A stretch of DNA of 64,000 nucleotides from Kriegella aquimaris (GCF_900103215.1 NZ_FNGV01000001.1:1054001-1118000); one strand, 5' to 3'. Positions 54,336-63,492 are shown, counted from the first letter of the stretch. The notes: a model not told the origin generated them from the letters alone. Program-made: numbers and translations.

Positions 54336-54379
54336 ATGACAAATGTCATTTTATAGGGATTGGTGCGGACGTAGTTTTA
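54336..54379 (+). promoter_or_regulatory. Crp/Fnr-type operator and -7-like element upstream of ccoS
   Basis: ATGACA-AA-TGTCAT (54336-54349) contains TGA-N6-TCA. It is followed after exactly 23 nt by TAGTTTTA (54372-54379), the same sequence as at usp. It lies just after the ccoI stop codon, so ccoS and the oxidase genes can be expressed independently of ccoI. Confidence 0.78.
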
Positions 54380-54398
54380 CACCAGAATTCAGGTAGGT

Positions 54399-54593
54399 AT
54401 GAGTGTTATTTATGTGCTATTGGCCATCAGCCTCGTCGTTGCGGTCATCTTTTTCACTGCATTTATTGTATCCGTCAAGAGCGGTCAGTATGATGATTCA
54501 TACACACCCTCTGTGCGCATGCTGTTCGAAGATGAACTGGTCAAGGATAAACCTTCCGAAGAAAAAGAAAAACAAAAAAAGAGTAACAAATAG
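54399..54593 (+). CDS. ccoS: cbb3 oxidase maturation protein CcoS
   Basis: 64 aa. One membrane helix (MSVIYVLLAISLVVAVIFF..), then GQYDD and a short charged tail, exactly as in CcoS/FixS proteins, which are needed for cofactor insertion into cbb3 oxidase. Position between ccoI and ccoN is canonical. Confidence 0.92.
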   Translation: MSVIYVLLAISLVVAVIFFTAFIVSVKSGQYDDSYTPSVRMLFEDELVKDKPSEEKEKQKKSNK

Positions 54594-54755
54594 ACCAACT
54601 AAATGATGGGAAATTAGAATGGAAAGCTAAGAGGTAATTGATTGTGGTATCTGAACTCCATTTAGGTTCTAGCCCCAAACAGCTACTCTTTAGCTTTAAA
54701 AAAATAGCATAGACATATGTTACATTCTCTATCCTTAGATTAAAAAACAATACTT

Positions 54756-56936
54756 ATGGAGGTACAGCAGTTTTATTACGACAACAAAATTGTTAAAAAG
54801 TTTCTTTACGCTACAATGTTTTGGGGAATTGTCGGAATGTCGGTCGGTCTAATGTTGGCCTTCCTTTTTATTTTCCCTAATTATATGGAAGGTATTTCAT
54901 GGCTTAGTTTTGGTCGATTACGTCCATTGCATACCAATGCCGTTATCTTTGCCTTCGTAGGTAATGCGATTTTCGCAGGTGTTTACTATTCGACGCAACG
55001 TCTTCTGAAAGCACGAATGTTCAATGATTTTCTGAGTAATTTTAACTTTTGGGGCTGGCAGGCGATAATTGTCGCAGCGGCAATAACACTCCCATTAGGG
55101 TATTCCTCCTCAAAAGAATATGCAGAGCTAGAATGGCCTATCGATATTGCAATCGCTATTGTCTGGGTCGCTTTTGGCGCTAACCTGATTGGCACAATGA
55201 TCAAAAGAAGGCAGCGCCATTTATACGTTGCCATTTGGTTCTATCTGGCAACTTTTGTCACTGTAGCCGTACTCCATATTTTCAACAGTTTAGCACTTCC
55301 TGTTAGTGCCTTTAAAAGTTATTCTGTTTATGCCGGCGTTCAAGATGCATTGGTTCAATGGTGGTACGGTCACAATGCCGTGGCATTTTTCTTGACGACC
55401 CCGTTTTTGGGGCTGATGTACTATTTTGTTCCTAAAGCGGCGAATAGACCCGTTTATTCCTATAAACTTTCAATCGTTCACTTCTGGTCATTGATTTTCA
55501 TATATATCTGGGCCGGACCCCACCACTTGCTCTATTCTGCACTACCCGATTGGGCACAGAATTTGGGCGTCGCTTTTTCCATTATGCTACTTGCGCCTTC
55601 CTGGGGGGGTATGATCAACGGACTCTTAACGCTACGCGGGGCTTGGGATAAAGTACGTACCGATCCGACCCTGAAGTTTATGGTAGTGGCAATTACAGGC
55701 TATGGAATGGCCACCTTTGAAGGTCCCATGTTATCGCTTAAAAATGTAAACGCAATTGCCCATTTTAGCGACTGGATTATTGCCCACGTACACGTTGGTG
55801 CTTTGGCATGGAACGGATTTTTAACATTCGGAATGATTTATTGGTTAGTACCCAAAATGACGAAAACAAGATTGTATTCAGTAGGTCTCGCGAACGTTCA
55901 TTTTTGGATCGGCACCTTGGGTATCATCTTATATGCCCTACCCATGTACGTCGCCGGGTTCACCCAAGCTTTAATGTGGAAGGATTTCAACCCTGACGGT
56001 ACTTTGGTATATGGTAACTTTCTTGAGACCGTCACCGAGATTATGCCCATGTATTGGATGCGTGCCATCGGAGGAACGATGTATATTATCGGGGCCTGCG
56101 TAATGATTTATAACGTTGTGGCAACTATCAGATCAGGAAGCAAAGTGGAAGACGAATTGGCCGAAGCTGCTGCCTTGACCCGTGTTTCAAAAAGAAGAAC
56201 AGCTGGCGAAACCTTTCATACCTGGTTGGAGCGCAAGCCGATACAATTGACCATTTTGGCTACGATAGCTATTTTAATTGGAGGAATTATTCAAATTGTA
56301 CCTACGATATTGGTCAAATCGAACATCCCTACAATTACTAGTGTGAAACCTTACACGCCCCTGGAATTGGAAGGACGCGATCTTTATATTCGAGAAGGTT
56401 GTGTAGGTTGTCACTCGCAAATGGTACGGCCGTTCCGTAGTGAAGTCGAGCGTTACGGTGAATATGCGAAGGCTGGGGAGTTTGTATACGATCACCCTTT
56501 CCTTTGGGGAAGTAAACGTACGGGTCCAGATTTATTAAGAGTTGGCGGTAAATATTCCGATAACTGGCACCTCAATCACATGTATGACCCCCAAACCACA
56601 TCAGCTGGTTCAATTATGCCGTCTTATTCGTGGTTGGTTCGCGATGCGCACGACAGAAGCAATATTAAGACAAAAATGGAGACCATGGTGACATTGGGAG
56701 TACCCTATACCGAAGAAGATATCGCAAATGCCGAGACGAGTATGGATCAACAAGCTGCCCAAATAGAGAAAAATCTTTACAGTGATCCCGATTTTGCAAA
56801 TAGTTATGAAGCCGATAAAAAGTATGCCGCTGAGAACGGTGAAGAATTCATAGCCATGAAAGACCGTGAAATTGTAGCACTCATTGCATATTTACAGCGT
56901 TTGGGTACCGATATCAAAATTAAGGATACCGAATAA
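54756..56936 (+). CDS. ccoNO: cbb3-type cytochrome c oxidase, fused subunits I and II
   Basis: 726 aa. Residues ~1-470 are CcoN: twelve membrane helices with haem/CuB histidines (RLRPLHTNAVIFAF; WWYGHNAVAFFLTTPFLG; GPHHLLY; AHVHVGALAWNGF). A linker leads to CcoO (~510-720), a membrane-anchored monohaem cytochrome c with CVGCHSQMVRPF and distal Met in GSIMPSYSWL. The N-O fusion is usual in Bacteroidota. It reduces O2 to water at low oxygen and pumps protons. Confidence 0.97.
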   Translation: MEVQQFYYDNKIVKKFLYATMFWGIVGMSVGLMLAFLFIFPNYMEGISWLSFGRLRPLHTNAVIFAFVGNAIFAGVYYSTQRLLKARMFNDFLSNFNFWGWQAIIVAAAITLPLGYSSSKEYAELEWPIDIAIAIVWVAFGANLIGTMIKRRQRHLYVAIWFYLATFVTVAVLHIFNSLALPVSAFKSYSVYAGVQDALVQWWYGHNAVAFFLTTPFLGLMYYFVPKAANRPVYSYKLSIVHFWSLIFIYIWAGPHHLLYSALPDWAQNLGVAFSIMLLAPSWGGMINGLLTLRGAWDKVRTDPTLKFMVVAITGYGMATFEGPMLSLKNVNAIAHFSDWIIAHVHVGALAWNGFLTFGMIYWLVPKMTKTRLYSVGLANVHFWIGTLGIILYALPMYVAGFTQALMWKDFNPDGTLVYGNFLETVTEIMPMYWMRAIGGTMYIIGACVMIYNVVATIRSGSKVEDELAEAAALTRVSKRRTAGETFHTWLERKPIQLTILATIAILIGGIIQIVPTILVKSNIPTITSVKPYTPLELEGRDLYIREGCVGCHSQMVRPFRSEVERYGEYAKAGEFVYDHPFLWGSKRTGPDLLRVGGKYSDNWHLNHMYDPQTTSAGSIMPSYSWLVRDAHDRSNIKTKMETMVTLGVPYTEEDIANAETSMDQQAAQIEKNLYSDPDFANSYEADKKYAAENGEEFIAMKDREIVALIAYLQRLGTDIKIKDTE

Positions 56937-57026
56937 TAAATCTTATAAAGAAATAAGTTAGCGACAGTATAAAATATTAAGGGTTCAGTGTCATTGCGCT
57001 AGGTTCTAACTTCTAAAAATAAAGAC

Positions 57027-57212
57027 ATGTTTAAATTTGTAAAGGGGTATATGGAGAGTATTGAAGGAGTAGCCACCTATCCCATGATATCATTATTAAT
57101 CTTCTTCATATTTTTTGTAGTGCTTTTCTTGTGGGTAGTTACCGCTTCAAAAGCACATGTCAAAGAAATGAGCGAATTGCCCTTAGAAGATGATAACGAC
57201 ATCGCAAACTAA
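57027..57212 (+). CDS. ccoQ: cbb3 oxidase small subunit CcoQ-like
   Basis: 61 aa. One membrane helix (SLLIFFIFFVVLFLWVV) followed by an acidic tail (PLEDDNDIAN). Size and position between ccoNO and ccoP are those of CcoQ. Sequence conservation in this family is low, so context carries much of the call. Confidence 0.82.
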   Translation: MFKFVKGYMESIEGVATYPMISLLIFFIFFVVLFLWVVTASKAHVKEMSELPLEDDNDIAN

Positions 57213-57303
57213 GGAGCCAATAGCGACAGTCAACTGAATTTTTCTTCCAACTAAAGAAAAATTAAAAGAATGAATACCAACTATCAATATAAAATTAAAT
57301 AAT

Positions 57304-58191
57304 ATGAAAAATGGATCAGCTTGGTGGATTAAGATCCCTTTAGCGTTCTTTCTAATCCTAGGATTGATGGAACTTTTAATCGACTCCGGAGACAAACCGG
57401 CAATCATCGAATACCCTCTTCTCCAGATTTTTATGGTATTCATCCTATTCTTAATGATCATTATACAGATTATTTTGAATGCCATCGAGAATGTGATGTT
57501 CCAGACGCTTTCAGAAGAAGCTAAAGCGCGTTATCTGGAAGATAAGAGCAATACTTGGGAATGGAAATGGGGCAAAAGAACATATGAAAAATTATTGGGC
57601 TCTAAACCCATGGAGGCAGAGCAAGAAATTATTCTTGATCATAATTATGACGGTATACGCGAATTGAACAATAAGTTACCGCCTTGGTGGGTGTACATGT
57701 TCTACGCATCAATAGTCTTTGCTATTATATACATGTTACGTTTTCATGTTTTTGGAGGCTATGACCAAGATTTAGAATACGAACAAGACGTCGCAGCGGC
57801 TCAACTTGAAATAGAAGCATACAAGAAAACCGCAAAAGATTTGGTCGATGCAAATACGGTAGAACTTATGACCGATGCTTCCGATCTTAAAGCCGGCAAG
57901 ACCATTTTCGAAAGTAACTGCGTAGCCTGTCATATGGCCGATGGAGGTGGTGGAATCGGTCCAAATTTGACCGATGAACATTGGATTTTAGGCGGTGGTA
58001 TCAAAAATGTATTCCATACCATATCGGAAGGTGGACGTGACGGCAAAGGTATGATTGCCTGGAAACAGACACTCAAACCATTAGAGATCGCTCAAGTTTC
58101 CAGCTATGTATTGACCAATATAAATGGTACTCCTCCTGCAAATCCGAAAGCTCCGGAAGGAGATATTTGGGTAGCTGAAGAAACGCCCTGA
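57304..58191 (+). CDS. ccoP: cbb3 oxidase subunit III, monohaem CcoP
   Basis: 295 aa. Two N-terminal membrane helices (~9-25 and ~37-60), a cytoplasmic stretch, a third helix (~118-140; WVYMFYASIVFAIIYMLRF) and one cytochrome c domain at ~195-280 with CVACH and GPNLTDEHWI; axial Met likely in GMIAW. Only one CxxCH motif occurs, while proteobacterial CcoP has two. It delivers electrons to CcoNO. Confidence 0.93.
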   Translation: MKNGSAWWIKIPLAFFLILGLMELLIDSGDKPAIIEYPLLQIFMVFILFLMIIIQIILNAIENVMFQTLSEEAKARYLEDKSNTWEWKWGKRTYEKLLGSKPMEAEQEIILDHNYDGIRELNNKLPPWWVYMFYASIVFAIIYMLRFHVFGGYDQDLEYEQDVAAAQLEIEAYKKTAKDLVDANTVELMTDASDLKAGKTIFESNCVACHMADGGGGIGPNLTDEHWILGGGIKNVFHTISEGGRDGKGMIAWKQTLKPLEIAQVSSYVLTNINGTPPANPKAPEGDIWVAEETP

Positions 58192-58328
58192 AAAAAAAAT
58201 CAAGCAGCACTAGTTTTTATAATTGACAAAAACCAAGGAAAAAGGAACCGTGTACTAAATTTTAGTACTCCAAATCCCTACTCGCTATTTTAGAAAAACG
58301 AAAAGGGTACAACGTATAGCAATTCAAG

Positions 58329-59747
58329 ATGTCACAGGAAAAAGAGCAGTTTAGGGATTCAATAGGTACCATCAACGAAGATGGTAAGAGGGCCTGGCTC
58401 TATCCTAAAAAGCCGAGCGGCCGATTTTATCAGTACCGAAAGTATGTAAGCTATCTTTTACTGGCCCTTTTATTTGCAGCTCCATTTGTAAAAATCAATG
58501 GCAATCAGTTCTTGATGTTCAATGTTCTGGAACGTCGCTTTAATATCTTCGGACTCCCTTTCTGGCCTCAAGACTTCTATCTATTTGTTATTTTAATGAT
58601 TATCGGAGTTGTTTTCATCTCTCTTTTTACCGTTGCCTTCGGACGTATTTTTTGTGGATGGATGTGCCCGCAAACCATTTTTATGGAAATGGTTTTCCGT
58701 AGGATCGAATATTGGATAGATGGGGATAGAGGTGCACAGATAAAATTAGACCGGCAAGAATGGAATGGTGAAAAAATTAGAAAGCGTGTGCTAAAATGGT
58801 TTATCTTTTTTATCATTTCGTTTCTGATTGCCAACATCTTCCTCGCGTACCTAATCGGCAGTGACCGACTGATCCAATACATAATGGATGGACCAATGCG
58901 TCACGTAAGCATCATGGTTTCATTATTGATTTTTACGGCTGTATTCTACTTTATATTTGCTTGGTTCAGGGAACAGGTATGTATTATCGCTTGCCCCTAC
59001 GGGCGTATGCAAAGTGTACTTCTTGACAACAAATCTATTGTTGTTGCCTATGATTACAAAAGAGGTGAGGCGGAAAACGGCAGAAAGAAATGGCGAAAAA
59101 ACGAAGACAGAAAAGAATTGGGCTTTGGTGATTGTATCGATTGCTTTCAATGTGTCAATGTGTGCCCCACAGGAATTGATATACGTAACGGTACACAACT
59201 AGAGTGCGTCAATTGTACCGCCTGCATCGATGAATGCGATACAATTATGGAAAAAGTTAACCTTCCTAAAGGATTGATTCGCTATGCCAGTGAAGATGAA
59301 ATCGTAAAAAAAGAAAAGTTCAAATTTACGCCCCGCTTAAAGGGGTATACCGCTGTCTTAACCATTTTGACGGGAATTTTAATCGGCATGCTTTTTCTTA
59401 GAAACGACTTGGAAGCCAATATTTTAAGGCTTCCCGGACAACTCTATGAGCACAAAGAAGATAATATTATCAGCAACGTGTACACATTTAAACTGGTCAA
59501 TAAGACCACAAAAGATGTCGAAGATGTTAACTTTAAACTTTTATCTCATAAAGGAACCATAAAATTGGTCAGCCATCAAGATTTTATAGTGCCCGCAAAA
59601 GAACTTGCCGAAGGCACCCTCTTTGTTGAAATCAACAATTCTGCCTTAACCGGTGATAAGAACAAAATAAAGATTGGAGTCTATAGTGGTGAAGAATTAA
59701 TAGAAACGACCACCACCGCATTTATGGGACCAAGAAGCTATAAATAG
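58329..59747 (+). CDS. ccoG: cbb3 oxidase accessory protein CcoG, polyferredoxin
   Basis: 472 aa. Membrane helices with CGWMCPQTIFMEM and CIIACPYGRMQ, then a double [4Fe-4S] ferredoxin region (CIDCFQCVNVCPTGIDI; CVNCTACIDECD) at ~275-310, another helix, and a C-terminal immunoglobulin-like domain. CcoG/RdxA reduces Cu(II) for oxidase assembly. Canonical position after ccoP. Confidence 0.95.
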   Translation: MSQEKEQFRDSIGTINEDGKRAWLYPKKPSGRFYQYRKYVSYLLLALLFAAPFVKINGNQFLMFNVLERRFNIFGLPFWPQDFYLFVILMIIGVVFISLFTVAFGRIFCGWMCPQTIFMEMVFRRIEYWIDGDRGAQIKLDRQEWNGEKIRKRVLKWFIFFIISFLIANIFLAYLIGSDRLIQYIMDGPMRHVSIMVSLLIFTAVFYFIFAWFREQVCIIACPYGRMQSVLLDNKSIVVAYDYKRGEAENGRKKWRKNEDRKELGFGDCIDCFQCVNVCPTGIDIRNGTQLECVNCTACIDECDTIMEKVNLPKGLIRYASEDEIVKKEKFKFTPRLKGYTAVLTILTGILIGMLFLRNDLEANILRLPGQLYEHKEDNIISNVYTFKLVNKTTKDVEDVNFKLLSHKGTIKLVSHQDFIVPAKELAEGTLFVEINNSALTGDKNKIKIGVYSGEELIETTTTAFMGPRSYK

Positions 59748-59852
59748 GCAAGCTTGACTAAATGGTAGCGATAAGTGAAACGGGCATGCGCTCTATCGTT
59801 TCTATAAAAAGGGAAGTTCCTTTCAACAGCATTCAATATAAAAGTATTCGTT

Positions 59853-60296
59853 ATGAAAATAAATTGGGGAACAGGAATCGTTTTGGCATTAGTAGGATTC
59901 ATAAGCTTTATTCTATACTTTGTTGTACGCATGGGGCTAGACGATCGGGCGAATCATGATTTGGTAACGGAAGAATATTACAAGGCCGAATTGGGGTATC
60001 AGAAAGAAATCGATGCCGAAAAGAACGCTAATAAGAATGCAAGAATCACAATGGACAGAACACCCGATGGTCTCGTGCTCAACTTTCCAGAAAAATTAGA
60101 CCCAAAAAAAATAAAAGGTACAGTGTCCCTTTACAGACCATCTAATAAACACTTGGATTTTGACTTACCCGTAAGCCTATCCAATACACATTTGCTCATA
60201 CCTGACAAACGTTTGTTAGATGGTCGCTGGGACATTAAAGTTTCTTGGCAATATGGTGATGAACTGTATATGCATAAAGAAAGTTTGACCTATTAA
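59853..60296 (+). CDS. fixH: FixH-family protein
   Basis: 147 aa. An N-terminal membrane helix (GTGIVLALVGFISFILYFVV) and a periplasmic domain with DLVTEEYYKAELGYQKEID, the usual FixH/CcoH block. It assists cbb3 oxidase assembly or copper ATPase function. It lies 106 bp after ccoG. Confidence 0.9.
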   Translation: MKINWGTGIVLALVGFISFILYFVVRMGLDDRANHDLVTEEYYKAELGYQKEIDAEKNANKNARITMDRTPDGLVLNFPEKLDPKKIKGTVSLYRPSNKHLDFDLPVSLSNTHLLIPDKRLLDGRWDIKVSWQYGDELYMHKESLTY

Positions 60297-60434
60297 AAAT
60301 GGTCCGAAACATCACCCCATTGAACAATGCATTTGTGAAGCACAAAAAACAGCAGTTTAAACAATAGCGATTCCGGTGAATTTGTATTAAAAAGAGAATT
60401 ACCTATTGTAACACAATGTCGAATTAGACAAACT

Positions 60435-61139
60435 ATGTTAGTATCAGCCATCATCATGGGATTATTAGGTAGCCTCCACTGTGTGGGGATGTGCGGCCCG
60501 ATAGCCTTTATGTTGCCTGTGGATAGGAACAATGAACTGAAGAAGTTTACACAGATTTTTATTTACCATTTCGGGAGGCTATTGGCCTACGGTATCATCG
60601 GACTCGTATTCGGGATGCTTGGAAAAGGTCTCTATGTATTCGGAATGCAACAAAAGCTGTCTATCATTATTGGTGTTTTAATGATTGTAGTCGTACTGAT
60701 TCCACATAAGACCTTTAGTAAATACAACCTCTCACAACCTTTTTACAAACTAATAGCGAAAGTCAAAGATCGATTGGGGCAACAACTCAAAAAGAAAACG
60801 CCCGATACATTTCTTACTATCGGCTTTTTAAACGGGTTCTTACCCTGTGGCCTCGTTTATATGGCGCTATTTGGTGCCATTGCAATGGGGAATGCCGCAC
60901 AAGGAGGATTTTATATGGTGCTGTTCGGGCTGGGCACCATTCCATTAATGACAACGGCTATTTATTTTAGTTCACTTTTAAAAGGCGTGGCACGAAAGAA
61001 CGTACGAAAGTTGATTCCGGTTTTTGTAATCATTATAGGAGCACTTTTTATATTACGCGGTTTAGGGTTGGGTATTCCCTATGTATCTCCTAAACCTGTA
61101 GTCGAAATAGTCTCGAGTACCATGGAATGTAACGACTGA
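60435..61139 (+). CDS. SafE/TauE-type membrane protein of the cbb3 cluster
   Basis: 234 aa, six membrane helices. The first contains GLLGSLHCVGMCGP, a Cys-x3-Cys pair typical of the subgroup found next to cbb3 genes and thought to handle copper or other soft metals; NGFLPCGLVYMALFGAIAMG is the second family block. Annotated elsewhere as sulphite exporter TauE/SafE family, but a role in oxidase metallation fits the context better. Confidence 0.88.
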   Translation: MLVSAIIMGLLGSLHCVGMCGPIAFMLPVDRNNELKKFTQIFIYHFGRLLAYGIIGLVFGMLGKGLYVFGMQQKLSIIIGVLMIVVVLIPHKTFSKYNLSQPFYKLIAKVKDRLGQQLKKKTPDTFLTIGFLNGFLPCGLVYMALFGAIAMGNAAQGGFYMVLFGLGTIPLMTTAIYFSSLLKGVARKNVRKLIPVFVIIIGALFILRGLGLGIPYVSPKPVVEIVSSTMECND

Positions 61140-61151
61140 TATATAAAATTC

Positions 61152-61655
61152 ATGAAACCGCTACCAAACGAAATCGTACTTAGGCCCAGGTTTCAATTCG
61201 AATTACCTACGACCCAAGAAACGATTCTTGGCAAGTTTGAAAATGCGGAATGCAAACCCTTTCTGATTAAATGCATCGACGAGCACATTTTTATCAAATT
61301 TGATGAGAAAGAAAATCATTTATGGTCACCACAACTTCATCTTGAAATTTTTAAAGTAGATGAAAAAACCTGTAAATTATACGGCATTTTCGGCCCCAAC
61401 CCTACCCTGTGGACTTTTTTTATGTTCCTACATTTTGGTGTAGCAATAGTTTTCGTGATTCTAGGTGTATGGGCATATTCTAGTGCCTCGTTGAACCGCC
61501 CCTACGGTCTTCAGCTAGGTTTAATGGTGTTCATGACAGTTCTTTGGTTTGTACTTTATGCTTTCGGCAGGATAGGAAAACGAAAAGGAAAACCTCAAAT
61601 GCATCAATTACATCAATTTGTAACCCAAACATTGACTATTGAACTAGGTATATAA
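61152..61655 (+). CDS. membrane protein of unknown function at the end of the oxidase cluster
   Basis: 167 aa. A soluble N-terminal ~85 residues (beta-rich, RPRFQFELPTTQETILGKF), then two helices at ~88-110 (WTFFMFLHFGVAIVFVILGVW) and ~120-140, and a His-containing tail (QMHQLHQFVTQTL). It starts 12 bp after the SafE-like gene. No known family recognised; an assembly or envelope role is only a contextual guess. Confidence 0.75.
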   Translation: MKPLPNEIVLRPRFQFELPTTQETILGKFENAECKPFLIKCIDEHIFIKFDEKENHLWSPQLHLEIFKVDEKTCKLYGIFGPNPTLWTFFMFLHFGVAIVFVILGVWAYSSASLNRPYGLQLGLMVFMTVLWFVLYAFGRIGKRKGKPQMHQLHQFVTQTLTIELGI

Positions 61656-61761
61656 AAGTCGCTTCGATTACTGAAATTATTTTTTTGATAAAACCTGAAA
61701 CCAGTAACTTGCCTGAGTTTAGGCTCGAAAATTTATGTATTGATTGCATAATTTAATCTTT

Positions 61762-62151
61762 ATGGATAGAAAAGATATTCAAAATAGAAGCGACGTAAAA
61801 CTTTTGGTAGAAACGTTCTATGAGAAAATTCGCGTAGATAAAGTTCTTGGCCCCATATTCAATGGCATTATTACCGATTGGGATAGCCATTTGACCCTGT
61901 TGACCGATTTCTGGGAAACTCAACTTTTTCTAAAACGCAAATACTACGGCAACCCCGTAACCGCCCATCAAGAAGTTGACGATAAAATGAATCACACCAT
62001 AACTTCAGAACATTTTGGCTTGTGGCTGAACCTTTGGTTTGCTACAATAGACCAGCTTTTTGAGGGTGAAACCGCATGGATTGCCAAGAACAGGGCACAA
62101 AAAATGTCTACAATGCTATTTATGCAGATTTTTCAGCATAGAACAAAATAA
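61762..62151 (+). CDS. group III truncated haemoglobin
   Basis: 129 aa from MDRKDIQNRSD; a TTG 6 codons earlier is not needed. The 2-on-2 globin helices are recognisable: VETFYEKIRVDKVLGPIF, the LTDFWETQLF helix, and EHFGLWLNLWFATID with the proximal His. These proteins bind O2 or NO. Neighbouring Rrf2, ScdA and haemerythrin genes suggest a role in NO or low-oxygen handling. Confidence 0.9.
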   Translation: MDRKDIQNRSDVKLLVETFYEKIRVDKVLGPIFNGIITDWDSHLTLLTDFWETQLFLKRKYYGNPVTAHQEVDDKMNHTITSEHFGLWLNLWFATIDQLFEGETAWIAKNRAQKMSTMLFMQIFQHRTK

Positions 62152-62177
62152 TATTTCTTCAAAATTAGCAAAATTTT

Positions 62178-62220
62178 AATTCGGATAATTTTGTCCGAAT
62201 TATAACTTCCCTTATATTTG
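62178..62220 (+). promoter_or_regulatory. Rrf2-type operator overlapping the rrf2 promoter
   Basis: AATTCGGA (62178-62185) and TCCGAATT (62194-62201) form a perfect palindrome around TAATTTTG. The TTG (62191-62193) is followed after 19 nt by TATATTTG (62213-62220), a perfect Bacteroidota -33/-7 promoter. Binding here would block the -33 element, consistent with autorepression. The core GGATAATTTTGTCC recurs before the scdA-like gene. Confidence 0.82.
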
Positions 62221-62243
62221 TCTTGAATTAGAAACAAAACTTT

Positions 62244-62678
62244 ATGTTTTCAAAAGCCTGTGAATATGGTATAAAAGCCTCTACCTATATTGCACTGCAA
62301 TCAATCGAAGGAAAACGGACGAGCCTTCGTGATATTGCTAAAAAAATTGATTCGCCAGAGGCATTTACGGCCAAAATTTTACAGCTGTTAGCAAGAAATC
62401 AGATTATTGATTCGGTAAAAGGTCCATCGGGCGGTTTCCAAATCGAAAAAGATCAAATAGATAAAATTAAACTTAGCGAGATCGTCTATGCCATCGACGG
62501 CGATAATATTTATGTGGGATGTGGTCTAGGGTTAAAAGAATGTAATGCCCTTAAACCCTGCCCTGTACATGAAAAGTTCGTTGCTATACGCGATAATCTG
62601 AAAAAAATGCTTGAAAATACTAGTCTCTATGAAATGACCGCTGGCCTCGAAGTTGGCCTGACCTACTTGAAGCGCTAA
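62244..62678 (+). CDS. Rrf2-family transcriptional regulator, NsrR/IscR-like
   Basis: 144 aa. Winged helix at ~1-80 (FSKACEYGIKASTYIALQS; TSLRDIAKKIDSPEAFTAKIL; VKGPSGGFQIEKD). Three Cys in the effector loop (C93, C100, C106) could ligate an Fe-S cluster; the spacing x6/x5 is close to that of IscR and NsrR. Two palindromes of matching sequence lie upstream of this gene and of the next, making an NO- or Fe-S-responsive repressor of this module likely. Confidence 0.93.
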   Translation: MFSKACEYGIKASTYIALQSIEGKRTSLRDIAKKIDSPEAFTAKILQLLARNQIIDSVKGPSGGFQIEKDQIDKIKLSEIVYAIDGDNIYVGCGLGLKECNALKPCPVHEKFVAIRDNLKKMLENTSLYEMTAGLEVGLTYLKR

Positions 62679-62698
62679 AAAAAATTTATTTTAAAAAA

Positions 62699-62725
62699 GG
62701 ACAATTTTGTCCGTTATTATCTTTA
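62699..62725 (+). promoter_or_regulatory. second Rrf2-type operator, upstream of the scdA-like gene
   Basis: GGACAATTTTGTCC (62699-62712) is a perfect palindrome sharing the GGAyAATTTTGTCC core with the site before rrf2. A -7-like TATCTTTA follows at 62718-62725, so binding would occupy the region between the -33 and -7 positions. Confidence 0.78.
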
Positions 62726-62752
62726 AACAACTATCATATAAAATTTAAGATT

Positions 62753-63484
62753 ATGGAAAAGATACTCGAAAAGAACATAGGGCAAATAGTAGCTGAAGAT
62801 TATAGAACAGCCCAAGTTTTTAATAACCACAAGATAGATTTTTGTTGTAAAGGAAACCGAAGCATTTATGAAGTGGCAGAAAAAAGTAATGTAAGCACCG
62901 ATCAATTACTAAAAGAAATCGAAGCCATCTTGAATCAGGATACGACCGAATCAATAGATTTCAAATCTTGGCCACTAGACTTACTGGCCGATTATATAGA
63001 AAAAAAGCACCATCGTTACGTTGAAGAACGCATTCCCGTTTTAAAACAATACCTCAACAAATTATGTCGTGTACATGGTGAACGCCACCCCGAACTATTA
63101 GAGATTACCGACCATTTCGAAAAATCAGCGGGGGAATTGGCCATGCATATGAAAAAAGAAGAACTCATTCTTTTTCCGGCAGTACGTAAAATGATCAAGG
63201 CCAAGCAAACAGGTGCCAATTTCGATCGACCACATTTTGGTACGGTTCAAAACCCGATTGCCATGATGATGCAAGAGCATGAGACGGAAGGAGACCGATT
63301 TCGAAAAATAGATGAACTGAGCAACAATTACACTCCTCCTGCCGATGCCTGTAATACTTATAAAGTAGCGTTTTCATTGCTTCAAGAATTTGAACAAGAC
63401 CTTCACAGGCACATCCATTTAGAAAACAACATTCTGTTTCCTAAAGCGGAATTATTGGAAAGAGAATTGTCGGTATTGGTATAA
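62753..63484 (+). CDS. ric: iron-sulfur cluster repair di-iron protein, ScdA/RIC
   Basis: 243 aa. N-terminal ScdA_N/DUF542 domain at ~1-60 (IGQIVAEDYRTAQVFNNHKI; DFCCKGNRSIYEVA with the Cys pair), then a haemerythrin-like domain ~80-235 with the di-iron ligands in EKKHHRYV, HGERHPEL, MHMKKEELILFP, MMQEHETEGDRF and HIHLENNILFP. It repairs Fe-S clusters damaged by NO or oxidants. Preceded by an Rrf2 operator. Confidence 0.95.
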   Translation: MEKILEKNIGQIVAEDYRTAQVFNNHKIDFCCKGNRSIYEVAEKSNVSTDQLLKEIEAILNQDTTESIDFKSWPLDLLADYIEKKHHRYVEERIPVLKQYLNKLCRVHGERHPELLEITDHFEKSAGELAMHMKKEELILFPAVRKMIKAKQTGANFDRPHFGTVQNPIAMMMQEHETEGDRFRKIDELSNNYTPPADACNTYKVAFSLLQEFEQDLHRHIHLENNILFPKAELLERELSVLV

Positions 63485-63492
63485 AACCCGCT

